From G963677325 sp963810555 (GTDB lineage: Bacteria; Bacteroidota; Bacteroidia; Bacteroidales; Prolixibacteraceae), in contig CAWENX010000019.1 of assembly GCA_963810555.1 (NCBI GenBank), positions 62,001 through 126,000 on the forward strand: DNA of 64,000 nt, given 5' to 3'. How positions within the stretch are numbered: position 1 is the first letter of the stretch; every line of letters starts with the position of its first letter. A program made the translations under genes and the position numbers. Positions 18,608 through 27,841 of this stretch are shown here, in pieces. Below the pieces are notes generated by a model that had not been told where the DNA came from, ran no database searches, and saw only the letters and a list, made by a program, of their open reading frames with translations.

Positions 18608-20365
18608 TTAACGCTTCTGGTAAGGAACCAACTTCAGATAGAGTTCATCAAGCTGGATTTGTGAAATTTCCGAAGGACAATCATTCATCACATCCCTTCC
18701 CGAGTTATTTTTTGGAAATGCAATCACATCACGTATAGAGTCAAGACCGGCAAACATCGAAACAAGCCGGTCAAACCCAAAAGCAATGCCCGCATGAGGC
18801 GGAGCACCATATTTAAAAGCTTCCATCAGGAAGCCAAATTGATTCTCTGCTTCTTTTTTGGTGAATCCCAAAACCTTAAACATTTTTGCCTGAAGCCCGC
18901 TGTCATATATTCTCACCGATCCCCCGCCTATTTCCACTCCGTTAATTACAAGATCATAGGCGTTTGCCCTCACCCTTCCGGGATCGCTTTCCAGTAAAGG
19001 AACATCTTCTGGTTTTGGCGAGGTGAAAGGATGGTGCATGGCATGGAATCTCTGTGTTTCCTCATCCCATTCCAAAAGAGGAAAATCAACCACCCAAAGT
19101 GGTTTGTACTCTTCCTTGTTGAGCAAACCCATTTGACGGGCCATTTCAAGACGTAGTGAAGATAGTGCTGTAAGCATCTTAACTTTTTCTCCCGAAAGGA
19201 TAAGTAAAAGATCACCTGGTTTAGCTTCAAATACTTTGGCCCATTTTAACAGCTCTTCCTGAGAGTAAAATTTATCCACTGATGATTTGACAACACCGTC
19301 AGCATCAATTTTTACGTAAACAAGACCTTTTGCCCCAATCTGAGAACGTTTCACGAATTCGGTTAAAGCATCAAGCTGTTTCCTGCTGTAATCTCCGCAT
19401 CCTGAGGCACAAATTCCTCCTGTATATTCAGCCTCATCGAAAACTTTAAATCCTTTCCCCTTCACAAGATCGGTCAGATTCTTGATTTTCATACCAAAAC
19501 GGATATCAGGTTTATCTGATCCGTAATTCTCCATGGCATCGGTAAACGACATTCTTGGAAAAACACCCGGATCAGTTCCTTTTACTTCTCTGAACAAATG
19601 ACGGGTCATCTCTTCAAACATATTCAGAACATCATCCTGGTACACGAACGACATTTCACAGTCGATCTGCGTAAATTCTGGCTGACGATCTGCCCTGAGA
19701 TCCTCGTCACGGAAACATTTAACAATCTGGTAGTAACGATCAAAACCAGCCACCATCAAGAGTTGTTTCAATATTTGCGGCGATTGCGGGAGGGCATAAA
19801 ACTGGTTGGGATTCATTCTCGAAGGAACAACAAAATCGCGCGCCCCTTCAGGTGTCGATTTGATCAGTACAGGAGTCTCAGTTTCAATGAAATCCTTGCT
19901 GTTTAAAAAACTCCGGACCACATGGGCCATCCTCGCCCTCAATTCAAGGTTTTTTCTCACTGCATCCCGTCTCAGATCAAGATAACGGAACTTCATCCTT
20001 AGTTCGTCGCCTCCGTCAGTATCATCCTGAATTGTAAAGGGCGGGACTTCAGCCTTATTCAATATAACTATCTCTTTGAGCAATATTTCAATGTCTCCTG
20101 TAGGCAGTTTGGAATTCTTATTTGACCGCTCACGCACCACACCTTTTGCCTGGATTACAAATTCCCGTCCGAGCTTTCCTGCCAGATCCTTTACCTCAGA
20201 AGGAGTGTTTTGGTCAACTACCAGCTGGGTGATCCCATAGCGATCCCTCAGATCAATGAATGTCATTCCCCCAAGGTTGCGCACACGCTGTACCCATCCG
20301 GCAAGAACAGGCTCTTCTCCTGCATTTTTAATGCGAAGCTCGCCGCAAGTGTGATTTCTGTACAT
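18608..20365 (-). CDS. aspS: Aspartyl-tRNA synthetase
   Basis: Class IIb aminoacyl-tRNA synthetase of 585 residues, the usual bacterial length. The N-terminal OB-fold anticodon-binding domain contains AGWVQRVRNLGGMTFIDLRDRYG; the catalytic domain contains motif 2 (FRDEDLRADRQPEFTQIDCE) and motif 3 (GIAFGFDRLVSMF), with a bacterial GAD insertion domain between. It charges tRNA-Asp in the cytoplasm. A -7 box lies 37 bp upstream. Confidence 0.97.
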   Translation of the reverse strand: MYRNHTCGELRIKNAGEEPVLAGWVQRVRNLGGMTFIDLRDRYGITQLVVDQNTPSEVKDLAGKLGREFVIQAKGVVRERSNKNSKLPTGDIEILLKEIVILNKAEVPPFTIQDDTDGGDELRMKFRYLDLRRDAVRKNLELRARMAHVVRSFLNSKDFIETETPVLIKSTPEGARDFVVPSRMNPNQFYALPQSPQILKQLLMVAGFDRYYQIVKCFRDEDLRADRQPEFTQIDCEMSFVYQDDVLNMFEEMTRHLFREVKGTDPGVFPRMSFTDAMENYGSDKPDIRFGMKIKNLTDLVKGKGFKVFDEAEYTGGICASGCGDYSRKQLDALTEFVKRSQIGAKGLVYVKIDADGVVKSSVDKFYSQEELLKWAKVFEAKPGDLLLILSGEKVKMLTALSSLRLEMARQMGLLNKEEYKPLWVVDFPLLEWDEETQRFHAMHHPFTSPKPEDVPLLESDPGRVRANAYDLVINGVEIGGGSVRIYDSGLQAKMFKVLGFTKKEAENQFGFLMEAFKYGAPPHAGIAFGFDRLVSMFAGLDSIRDVIAFPKNNSGRDVMNDCPSEISQIQLDELYLKLVPYQKR

Positions 20366-20712
20366 AGATGATCGCTTTATATTGTTTAACGAAATGAGTC
20401 ACAAAACTACTACTTAAAAGGTTAAGAAAAAATATGTATCATATCCGTTTTACTGATCCCGCATTTTTGATGGGCCATTCAATAAAATCATTTTTCTTTA
20501 AACAAAACAAACACAAAAAATATCTGAAATAAACATGCCTTTTCGTAATTTAGGGCGTTTAATCTCTAAGTTATATCATATAGTATACATTTTTATCCAG
20601 TAACAAACTTTGTGAAATTTTGTGAGACTTTGTGTAATAGTTTGAATTTAATAAAGTTGCACAGAGTAATCCAGAGTAAAAACGGAGTTGTACAGCGTTT
20701 TAATCCCTATCC
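20366..20712. other. Divergent intergenic region between aspS and tadA
   Basis: Contains the aspS -7 box (20402-20409) and an imperfect 10-bp repeat of CTTTGTGAAA at 20608-20644, a common intergenic filler in this phylum. Nothing else recognised. Confidence 0.5.
20402..20409 (-). promoter_or_regulatory. Candidate -7 box of aspS
   Basis: Minus strand reads TAGTTTTG, an exact TAnnTTTG match 37 bp upstream of the aspS start. No -33 TTTG at the correct spacing. Confidence 0.4.
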
Positions 20713-21156
20713 ATGATGGAAATCTTTAGTGACGAATATTTTATGAAACGTGCTCTAAACGAGGCAGAACAGGCCTTCAAAAAGGGTGAAGTCCCGATAG
20801 GCTGCGTTATAGTTTGTCAGAATAAAATAATCGCCCGTGCTCATAATCTTACCGAATTGCTGAATGATGTCACCGCTCACGCCGAGATGCAAGCCATAAC
20901 TGCTGCTTCAAATCTTCTGGGAGGTAAGTATCTGACTGGATGCACGATGTATGTCACCATAGAGCCCTGCGTCATGTGTGCCGGAGCTTTGGGGTGGTCG
21001 CAGATTGATCGTATTGTTTACGGGGCAGATGATGAAAAACGCGGTTTTCAAAAATATGCGCCTGCTGCCCTTCACCCTAAATCAGAAGTTGTAAGCGGTA
21101 TTCTTCAGACGGAATGTGCCGCCTTGATGAAGGATTTTTTTGAAATGAGACGATAA
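20713..21156 (+). CDS. tadA: tRNA-specific adenosine deaminase
   Basis: Zinc-dependent deaminase of 147 residues that converts wobble adenosine 34 of tRNA-Arg to inosine. It shows HAEMQAI with the zinc-binding His and catalytic Glu, and PCVMCAGAL with the two Cys ligands. The nucleoside-deaminase fold also includes guanine deaminases, but the GEVPIGCVIV start and FFEMRR end fit TadA. Two adjacent ATG codons (20713 and 20716) are possible starts. It converges with the DUF5686 gene, 3 bp apart. Confidence 0.92.
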   Translation: MMEIFSDEYFMKRALNEAEQAFKKGEVPIGCVIVCQNKIIARAHNLTELLNDVTAHAEMQAITAASNLLGGKYLTGCTMYVTIEPCVMCAGALGWSQIDRIVYGADDEKRGFQKYAPAALHPKSEVVSGILQTECAALMKDFFEMRR

Positions 21157-21159
21157 GGT

Positions 21160-23613
21160 TTAAAGTATCAGCTGAAGCGAAAAAAATATTCCAAGATTTG
21201 TTTTGGCATTTTCATTGTAATTATACCGCCAGACAGCATCAACCCTGATAACCTTCAGAATATTCTCCAATCCCACTGAAAATTCCGTATAAGGCCTGTG
21301 ATCCAATCCCTTCATCCCATTTGGGAATACAAGTTCTTTATGCTGATTCATATCGTAACTCCCGACCAAAGTTCTTACACCCACGATTTCACGCCATTTC
21401 AATCGCCTGAACAAAGGAATCTTATTCAGGAAAAATCCCTGGAAATGATGCTCCAGCATAAGGCTGGCATAGGTATCGCTCACAAATTCCTGGTAATTCA
21501 TCAGGTTAAAAGCAGTATAATCGAAGGCATAGGTCTCATTCCCTTCATGGATTTTCATCAGCGGAAAGGGTACGTCACCCCATATTTTACCGCCTTGTAA
21601 AAAATAATCAGTGTACCCGAACGGATTGAGCAAAACCTTTTGTGAAATATTTAAATTAAGCCGTAAATAATTATACTGGCCTCCGAGAAAACCCTTGATC
21701 CCCGAAGTGATTCCTAAATTAAATTCCGGTTTGTAAGCGCCGAATGTGGTTCTCTCAAAATCATTCACAATGACATATTGGTGTGGCGCAAAATGTGTAC
21801 TCAGTTTGATTTCACCTGTCCGGATAAAGGGTACGATATTGCCCTGCTGATCAATAAAAGGGACGAAAGGACCTGAAGAAATTTTCTGAGCGCTTATATC
21901 CAGCCGGTTCGAAAATCCCTTGAACCATTCGTAATCGGCAGTCGCTGTGACCCTATCAATCATATTGAGTTTTGTAAACGGATATTTGGCAAGGACTGTT
22001 GTCAGAATGTTATCTTCCATAAATGCGTTTTCGCTCTTGCCGAGCAATTCATAATCATGCTGCCCCTGGAGTCCGATCTTCCTTAGCGGGTCAACTGAAA
22101 AGAAATATTCAAAACCACCGCCGTACTTGAAATCATGGTCGCCAAATCCATAAGCTGTATATCCGTTCAGGCGCAGTTTGGGATTGAACTTGGCTGTAGT
22201 TCTCCCGCCTACTCTGAATCTGCTGCCTTCAACTTCATTATGGCTGTAGAAGTAATAGTAAGGTCCCAGCTCGATTTTGCCCAGGTCGCGGTAACCGTAA
22301 AAAAACATATAGATATATTCCGTAACGGTCTTATACAAAGGGACATTTTTTATCGAATCGACCATCTTGTATATGCCGAGTTCCCTCTTCTGAAGTTCTA
22401 TCGGACGTTCTTTCTGCCAGAACGAATCACTTTTTTTAACCGCATCCTTGTCGACATAAATCTGTATTTTTCCGCGCGTTTTATCTTCCGGGACAGGAGT
22501 AAATTTAAAATTCTCGTAAACGTTTGTCTTACGGCCCATAATGCCAAGCATATCTGATTTTTTATTCTTTACAATATCGAAATCGCCAACCAATTCTTCT
22601 ATTTTAGGCGCCCATTTGTCTCCTGATTTCTGATATTCAACGGAATACTGCAGGTTGTGCAGGAAATTGATATTGACTTTCCCCGAAAGTACCATTGACA
22701 GCTTTGTGAGTGCAAAAGTGCCATCCTCAACCCAAAGCTTTCCGTCAAAGACAGGTTCCTGGCGAAGTCTGGGATGAAAGGACATCTCATATATTTTCCG
22801 GTTATTGACCATACTGCTGTCCCGCAGGTAAAATTTATAATAATCCAGGCCCAGTGTATTTAAAGGAGATATAAGACCAAGGTCAAACAGATTAATATAA
22901 TTGTCATAAGGATTGATCCCCTCAAACATTTTACCCGTAAACTGGGTAATCATGTCGGACGTCATTCCCGATGCTTTACTGGCAATGATATCTTCACGGT
23001 TGCTGTTCAATTCGCTGTTATGGTAGTAATTTGAAAGGGTCTCTGTAAAAAATACGGGCAGAAAAGTTTTCCCTTGTTCGCTGAGCGAATCGATGTAATT
23101 GAAAATAAAACCGAATTGAGAGAATATTTTCTTTCTCTTCCAAATCTCCTTAATATTCTTTACATCAACCTCAGTCTTTGAATAAAGTCGGCATTGCCAC
23201 GAAGGGAAATCGGCAGGATTATTTTCTTTCTTATGCTCAATGATTTTATGAAACAGGGCAATGGCCGGATTCACGCCCGGTTTGACAGTTATTTCATTCA
23301 GATTGATGTATTCTTTAGTCAGGACAACATCAATTTTATTCGATTTATTCAGTTTTATCTGGAATGTCTGGCTCTTGTAACCAAGAGCAAAAATAATAAC
23401 AGTGGTAGTTGCCTTTGCACTGCTAAGGTTATAGTTCCCGTTCAGATCGGACATGGTGCCGATGAAAGTGTCCTTAAAACTAATTCTTGCATAAGGAACG
23501 GGATCGCCGGTATCCGATTCGGTGATTTTGCCGAAAACCTCGGTTTTTTGAGCCTCCGCTCTAAGCAAAGACACTAAAAAACCAACAATTATCAGCAATA
23601 TAAGCCTCCTCAT
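21160..23613 (-). CDS. DUF5686 outer-membrane protein with CarboxypepD_reg-like domain
   Basis: An 817-residue envelope protein. A signal peptide (LILLIIVGFLVSLLRAEAQ) is followed by a CarboxypepD_reg-like beta-sandwich (about residues 22-110, FGKITESDTGDPVPYARISF), then a large DUF5686 domain whose C-terminal part alternates polar and aromatic residues as in an outer-membrane beta barrel and ends in a hydrophobic strand. The family is widespread in Bacteroidota and its role is unknown; involvement in outer-membrane transport or assembly is inferred from architecture only. Confidence 0.88.
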   Translation of the reverse strand: MRRLILLIIVGFLVSLLRAEAQKTEVFGKITESDTGDPVPYARISFKDTFIGTMSDLNGNYNLSSAKATTTVIIFALGYKSQTFQIKLNKSNKIDVVLTKEYINLNEITVKPGVNPAIALFHKIIEHKKENNPADFPSWQCRLYSKTEVDVKNIKEIWKRKKIFSQFGFIFNYIDSLSEQGKTFLPVFFTETLSNYYHNSELNSNREDIIASKASGMTSDMITQFTGKMFEGINPYDNYINLFDLGLISPLNTLGLDYYKFYLRDSSMVNNRKIYEMSFHPRLRQEPVFDGKLWVEDGTFALTKLSMVLSGKVNINFLHNLQYSVEYQKSGDKWAPKIEELVGDFDIVKNKKSDMLGIMGRKTNVYENFKFTPVPEDKTRGKIQIYVDKDAVKKSDSFWQKERPIELQKRELGIYKMVDSIKNVPLYKTVTEYIYMFFYGYRDLGKIELGPYYYFYSHNEVEGSRFRVGGRTTAKFNPKLRLNGYTAYGFGDHDFKYGGGFEYFFSVDPLRKIGLQGQHDYELLGKSENAFMEDNILTTVLAKYPFTKLNMIDRVTATADYEWFKGFSNRLDISAQKISSGPFVPFIDQQGNIVPFIRTGEIKLSTHFAPHQYVIVNDFERTTFGAYKPEFNLGITSGIKGFLGGQYNYLRLNLNISQKVLLNPFGYTDYFLQGGKIWGDVPFPLMKIHEGNETYAFDYTAFNLMNYQEFVSDTYASLMLEHHFQGFFLNKIPLFRRLKWREIVGVRTLVGSYDMNQHKELVFPNGMKGLDHRPYTEFSVGLENILKVIRVDAVWRYNYNENAKTNLGIFFSLQLIL

Positions 23614-23633
23614 ACAGGAATTAATTAGTTTGT

Positions 23634-23641
23634 CAAATCTA
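23634..23641 (-). promoter_or_regulatory. Candidate -7 box of the DUF5686 gene
   Basis: Minus strand reads TAGATTTG, an exact TAnnTTTG match 21 bp upstream of the start codon, implying a very short leader. No -33 TTTG at the right distance. Confidence 0.4.
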
Positions 23642-23805
23642 ACTTAAAGATTTATAATTCCGGTAAAATAAATTGGTTTGATTTCTCCCGCAGCCATTGA
23701 TCTGTATCCTTTGTTTATGAAATTTCCAGGCAAAAATAATATGGTATCGAAATTCCAAAGCCGCACCATCACCCATTCAAAGCGATACCAAGGTCATAAT
23801 AAAAA

Positions 23806-23893
23806 CACTATTTAGTCACTATTTAAACACTATTTTTACACTAATTAGTGTAGATATAGTGCAGAAATAGTGCAGATATAGTGTAGAAAATAT
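23806..23893. repeat. 11-bp-period quasi-palindromic array B (8 units)
   Basis: Eight exact 11-bp units: CACTATTTAGT, CACTATTTAAA, CACTATTTTTA, CACTAATTAGT, then GTAGATATAGT, GCAGAAATAGT, GCAGATATAGT and GTAGAAAATAT. The first half is the reverse complement of the second, and outside the units GCGATACCAAGG (23782) faces TTTTGGTATAGCG (23897), so the whole element is an inverted repeat. Same length (88 bp) and same closing box as array A, though unit sequence differs. Confidence 0.85.
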
Positions 23894-24067
23894 GGTTTTG
23901 GTATAGCGTTGGTAGGACACTGGTACTATCATGGTGAGCCAAAAAAGGAGTGAGGATGTGATGAAGCCATAGTGGAAAGCGCTTTTAAATTTGATTTGAA
24001 TTAATGTTATAAAACTGATATCTTTGATTTTAAACTGAACCTCATTAAATATTCAAAATTACGTGTG

Positions 24068-25246
24068 ATGGACAGAAGAGGCTTTTTCAGAAACGGTTTT
24101 CCGGCGGCAATTGCGACAACCGGAGCGACAGGGGGATTATTTGGAGCGGTTGATCAAACACCGGCAGCTAAGACTTTTAACGTAAAGGACTTTGGCGCGA
24201 AAGGCGACGGAAAGACAGATGATACTAAAGCCATACAGGCGGCAATTGACGCGGCATCGCTTGTACAGGGAGACGCATATGTTCCTGTCGGTGTGTATAT
24301 GTGCGGCGAAATTCAGATGCACCGGTATACAGGACTAACGGGCGAGGCCAAATGGGGTTACAGCAAGGCGGGAGGCACAATTCTTCGTTTGAACAATGGG
24401 GACGCAAAATGCCTGATCAACATTACCGAATGTCAGGGATGCCGGTTGACGGGAATTTGTGTCGATGGGTCGCTGTTCAGGAAAGGGAAAGTTATTCATG
24501 GTATTTATCTCGCCAATACGGATTGGAAGGAGGAAGACGGTTTTCAGATTACAGGCTGCAGGGCAGAGAACTTTTCAGGTGACGGCTTTCGTTTTGATCA
24601 CGTATGGTGTTATTCGATCAGGCAGAGCCACAGTTATCACAATGCGGGATGCGGCATGAGAGTCCAGGGCTGGGACGGGTTCGTCCTCGATAACTGGTTT
24701 TCGGGCAACGGCGAAGCGGGGATCGGGGCTTACGAAGCCAATGCTTCCTTTACCGTCACAGGCAACAGGATTGAATGGAATGCCAAAGGCGGGATCGCCA
24801 TTTACGGAGGGAACAACTGGCAGTTTACAGGAAATTATATCGACCGCTCGGGAGGCTGCGGCATAGGGATTTACCCGAAAGAGAATTTTTTAAATATGAA
24901 CATTGCGATCACCGGAAATATCATTTACAGATCAGGGAGACCTGAGTGGGGTTATAAGGATGAGTACGATAATGCGCAGGTTCGGTTTGAAAAAGCAAGA
25001 GGAATTGTTTTTACAGGAAATTGCCTTTACACAGGACGCGACGACAGGGGAGGGACATTCTCGCCTGATTACGGGATTGTGGTAAAAGATCTGGATGATT
25101 CTGTGATTAAGGACAATACATTGTTTCACGGCGCTTTAAAGAAATTGATTGTCGATCTTGGCGGACACGGGCCGAATTTCATTATGAAGGATAATCCGGG
25201 ATCGATCAGGCCAAAAAATCAGAAGGGAGAGTATCTTATTCCATAA
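24068..25246 (+). CDS. Exported right-handed beta-helix (pectate-lyase-3-like) protein
   Basis: A 392-residue protein started at the ATG at 24068 (a GTG just before is in frame). The N-terminus MDRRGFFRNGFPAA is a possible Tat signal (two Arg, then hydrophobic, cut near GGLFGA). The mature part starts FNVKDFGAKGDGKTDDTKA, the hallmark of the Pectate_lyase_3/polygalacturonase-like beta-helix, and continues with repeated NxF/ITGN rungs. It likely binds or cuts a polysaccharide outside the cytoplasm; the substrate cannot be read. GC content is higher here than in neighbouring genes, a weak hint of transfer. Confidence 0.85.
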   Translation: MDRRGFFRNGFPAAIATTGATGGLFGAVDQTPAAKTFNVKDFGAKGDGKTDDTKAIQAAIDAASLVQGDAYVPVGVYMCGEIQMHRYTGLTGEAKWGYSKAGGTILRLNNGDAKCLINITECQGCRLTGICVDGSLFRKGKVIHGIYLANTDWKEEDGFQITGCRAENFSGDGFRFDHVWCYSIRQSHSYHNAGCGMRVQGWDGFVLDNWFSGNGEAGIGAYEANASFTVTGNRIEWNAKGGIAIYGGNNWQFTGNYIDRSGGCGIGIYPKENFLNMNIAITGNIIYRSGRPEWGYKDEYDNAQVRFEKARGIVFTGNCLYTGRDDRGGTFSPDYGIVVKDLDDSVIKDNTLFHGALKKLIVDLGGHGPNFIMKDNPGSIRPKNQKGEYLIP

Positions 25247-25314
25247 GGGATATTTCACTTAATATCATTTCCCACAATCATTCCAACTGGAAGGGGCTAG
25301 GTTTACCCCCGCCC

Positions 25315-26340
25315 TTACGTTTGTTTTAAAATCTCCTTTGTAGATAGCAGTCCGCATGCGGCATAAATATCCTGTCCTCGCGAGGCACGGATGGTTGTGA
25401 GGATGCCTTTATCGTTAAGCATATCTTTGAAACGGTTAATGGCCTCATCGTCAGGGCTGACAAAAGGGGTTCCCGGGATGGGATGGAAACGGATCAGATT
25501 GATACGGCATTTGATTCCATTAAGAAGCCTGGAGAGTTCTTTTACATGATATGGAGAATCGTTCAGTCCTTTAAACAGAATGTATTCGAATGAGATTCTC
25601 CGCTGCCTGCCAAAATCCCAGTTTTTAATTTCACGTATGACTTCCGAAATCGGATAAGCAATCTGAACAGGCATCATTTTTCTCCTCTCCTCATCAAACG
25701 GTGAGTGGAGGCTGATGGCAAGGTGCGCTTCGCTTTCGTTAAGAAAACGAAGCATGGCAGGTATAATGCCGATGGAGGAAACCGTGATACGCCTTGGGCT
25801 CATGGCGTATCCCCAATCAGAGGTAAAAATCTGAATACTTTTGAACACTTCTTCAAGGTTATCAAAGGGTTCGCCCATTCCCATATAAACGATATTGGTA
25901 ACCGAGTTATGTTCCTCAATACTCCTTACCTGGTTAACGATCTCACCTGCAGTAAGCTGTCCCTGGAATCCCTGTTTTCCTGTCATACAGAAAAGGCATC
26001 CCATTTTGCACCCTACCTGTGTAGACAGACAAACGGTTATACGCTCCTCTTCGGGGATCATGGCCGTTTCAATAAACTTATTGTGGATGGTGGGAAAGAG
26101 GTACTTTCTTGTGCCGTCTTTGCTTGTCTGAACACGTGAAGGGGGTATAAGGCCGAATTCGAAATGTTCACTGATCAATTCACGTGCCTTCTTTGAAAGA
26201 TTGGTCATTTCATCGATGGTGGATATTTCTTTCTTATAGAGCCAGTCAGCAATCTGCTTACCCCCAAACTTCGGGAGTCCCAGCGAGAGGCTGATCTCCT
26301 GCAGTTCATCCAACGATTTCCCGAATAACTGATCTTTCAT
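25315..26340 (-). CDS. rlmN: 23S rRNA (adenine2503-C2)/tRNA methyltransferase
   Basis: Radical SAM methyltransferase of 341 residues. The iron-sulfur cluster motif CxxxCxxC is seen in GCKMGCLFCMTG at about residues 110-121, and GMGEPFDNLEEV and GLNDSPYHVKELSRLL are typical. A C-terminal Cys in AACGLL supplies the second catalytic cysteine. It methylates A2503 of 23S rRNA and A37 of some tRNAs. It begins 2 bp after the flavodoxin-reductase-like gene, so the two are probably co-transcribed. Confidence 0.96.
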   Translation of the reverse strand: MKDQLFGKSLDELQEISLSLGLPKFGGKQIADWLYKKEISTIDEMTNLSKKARELISEHFEFGLIPPSRVQTSKDGTRKYLFPTIHNKFIETAMIPEEERITVCLSTQVGCKMGCLFCMTGKQGFQGQLTAGEIVNQVRSIEEHNSVTNIVYMGMGEPFDNLEEVFKSIQIFTSDWGYAMSPRRITVSSIGIIPAMLRFLNESEAHLAISLHSPFDEERRKMMPVQIAYPISEVIREIKNWDFGRQRRISFEYILFKGLNDSPYHVKELSRLLNGIKCRINLIRFHPIPGTPFVSPDDEAINRFKDMLNDKGILTTIRASRGQDIYAACGLLSTKEILKQT

Positions 26341-26342
26341 GC

Positions 26343-27032
26343 TTAAAAATAAATTTCCGAGAGAATATTCTCAAAAGGTATTCCCTGATCAATTAAAATA
26401 TCCCGTACCTCGACCACCATCTTAGCCCCGCCGCAAAGGTAATACTTAAAATCGCGGGGCAGATCATCTGTCTTTGAAATGTATTCGGTAATCCTTCCGT
26501 GAAATACATGCGGAGCTTTCTCCGCCGAGCAGCAACGTATATAATCTTTCCCTAAAGCCCTAAGAAACTCTTCTTCAAAACAGAATCGATTGATATGACG
26601 GGCGCCGTGAATCAATATCTTATTGGCTCCCAATCCTGAGCGTAACATGGCATAAAACGGGGCAATGCCGGTTCCTGTGGCAATCCAGCAGGCCGGGGAT
26701 AAGTCGCAGGTAAAACTACCATAGGGTTCGGAAACATAAATTATTGTGCCGGGTCGTGCCGCAGCCAGTTTCGGAGAAAGAAGACCATCAGGATTGATGT
26801 CAAAGATGATACTCATGTTTTTATCCTGATTCCCGCTGCAAAGACTGTAAATACGGGGCGGTATCTTAAGATCGAGAGCAATTTTTATGACCTGCCCGGG
26901 AATAAAGGGCTTATTGCGTTTCCACGAAAGGAAGAAAACTCCGGGACAGATTTCCTGGTTATCGGTAATCGCAACCGGAAAGAGTTCACGTTCAACATAA
27001 GGAGGTTCCATCGTATTTTCTTTCTCTTTCAA
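26343..27032 (-). CDS. Ferredoxin/flavodoxin-NADP reductase-like oxidoreductase
   Basis: A 229-residue FAD- and NAD(P)-binding protein of the ferredoxin-NADP reductase fold. The FAD site RIYSLCSG (RxYS) is at about residue 60, the NAD(P) site GTGIAPFYAMLRSG follows, and the C-terminus has YLCGGAKMVVEVRDIL. It has no iron-sulfur domain. It may reduce ferredoxin or flavodoxin, as needed by radical SAM enzymes; rlmN starts 2 bp after it, which would make a functional pair, but that link is inference. Confidence 0.85.
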   Translation of the reverse strand: MKEKENTMEPPYVERELFPVAITDNQEICPGVFFLSWKRNKPFIPGQVIKIALDLKIPPRIYSLCSGNQDKNMSIIFDINPDGLLSPKLAAARPGTIIYVSEPYGSFTCDLSPACWIATGTGIAPFYAMLRSGLGANKILIHGARHINRFCFEEEFLRALGKDYIRCCSAEKAPHVFHGRITEYISKTDDLPRDFKYYLCGGAKMVVEVRDILIDQGIPFENILSEIYF

Positions 27033-27165
27033 CAGTTTAACGAATTTTTACGCAGGAGGTTTTGGAATGGAGAAAAAGATCCCCCTGTTGTATTAATCAG
27101 AATACTTAGCTGCTTCCGCCTTTTTTGGCTATCTTCGTATTAAAATAGAAAGGACAGGGCAGAGG

Positions 27166-27426
27166 ATGCAGAAGGTAAATAAAGCAATCCGGTTAATATT
27201 GACATGGATATTACTGACGCCGATCTATATGTACAAGTATGTGATTTCACCTGTACTGCCGGCATCCTGCCGTTATACGCCCACCTGTTCGCAATATGCG
27301 GTTGAGGCCTTGAAGATTCATGGCCCGTTTAAGGGGTTTATTTTGGCAGCGTGGCGTATCCTGCGGTGCAATCCCTGGGGAGGGCACGGCTATGATCCTG
27401 TACCGCCGAGGAAAAGTAAACAGTAA
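27166..27426 (+). CDS. yidD: Membrane protein insertion efficiency factor YidD
   Basis: Small (86-residue) inner-membrane-associated protein, with an amphipathic N-terminal helix and the conserved cysteine-rich core SCRYTPTCSQYAVEALKIHG, then RILRCNPWGGHGYDPVP. YidD helps the YidC insertase. Usually it stands near rnpA and yidC, but here it is isolated. Confidence 0.95.
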   Translation: MQKVNKAIRLILTWILLTPIYMYKYVISPVLPASCRYTPTCSQYAVEALKIHGPFKGFILAAWRILRCNPWGGHGYDPVPPRKSKQ

Positions 27427-27841
27427 TCAGTAAACACTTCTCTGTTACCCGTTATCCAAAGTAAAATAATTTATCGTTGAGGAAATTTTCATTCTTTTAA
27501 ATTGCAGCTTTACCTGAAAAAATATCAAGAAAATGATGTTCCAAACGGTCAATATCACTATTCCAACGCTTGATTCCCCATCAAAATCCGAATTTTCTTT
27601 TATTTCCATCTTAGATCGATTCTAAATTGCAGTTTTATTGAAATTTTTCAGTCAAGCCTTTTAAGGTTTATTTAATTGTTATATAGTCTCTTGTGATCAA
27701 ATAATGATTTATTAGAGCATAATTAATTGTATAATAATTTAATCCAAAGTAAAATATTACTTTACTTTTTATACATTTGTAAAAATGTTTACTTATATTT
27801 GTATCGTTAATTACAATTTTAATTAATTAAAACCCGATCCA
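27427..27841. other. Intergenic region with candidate promoter
   Basis: A 415-bp AT-rich stretch. TATATTTG at 27794-27801 is a -7 candidate for the next gene. AAATTGCAG followed by TTTA occurs at 27501 and again at 27624. Nothing else recognised. Confidence 0.5.
27794..27801 (+). promoter_or_regulatory. Candidate -7 box of the lipoprotein gene at 27842
   Basis: TATATTTG is an exact TAnnTTTG match 40 bp upstream of the start codon. TTTG also occurs 14 bp upstream, closer than the usual 19-21 bp. Confidence 0.4.

Larger units (their letters stand above)
23614..24067. other. Divergent intergenic region with array B
   Basis: Contains a minus-strand -7 box at 23634-23641, the 88-bp array B at 23806-23893 and AT-rich sequence leading to the beta-helix gene. 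No coding signal. Confidence 0.6.
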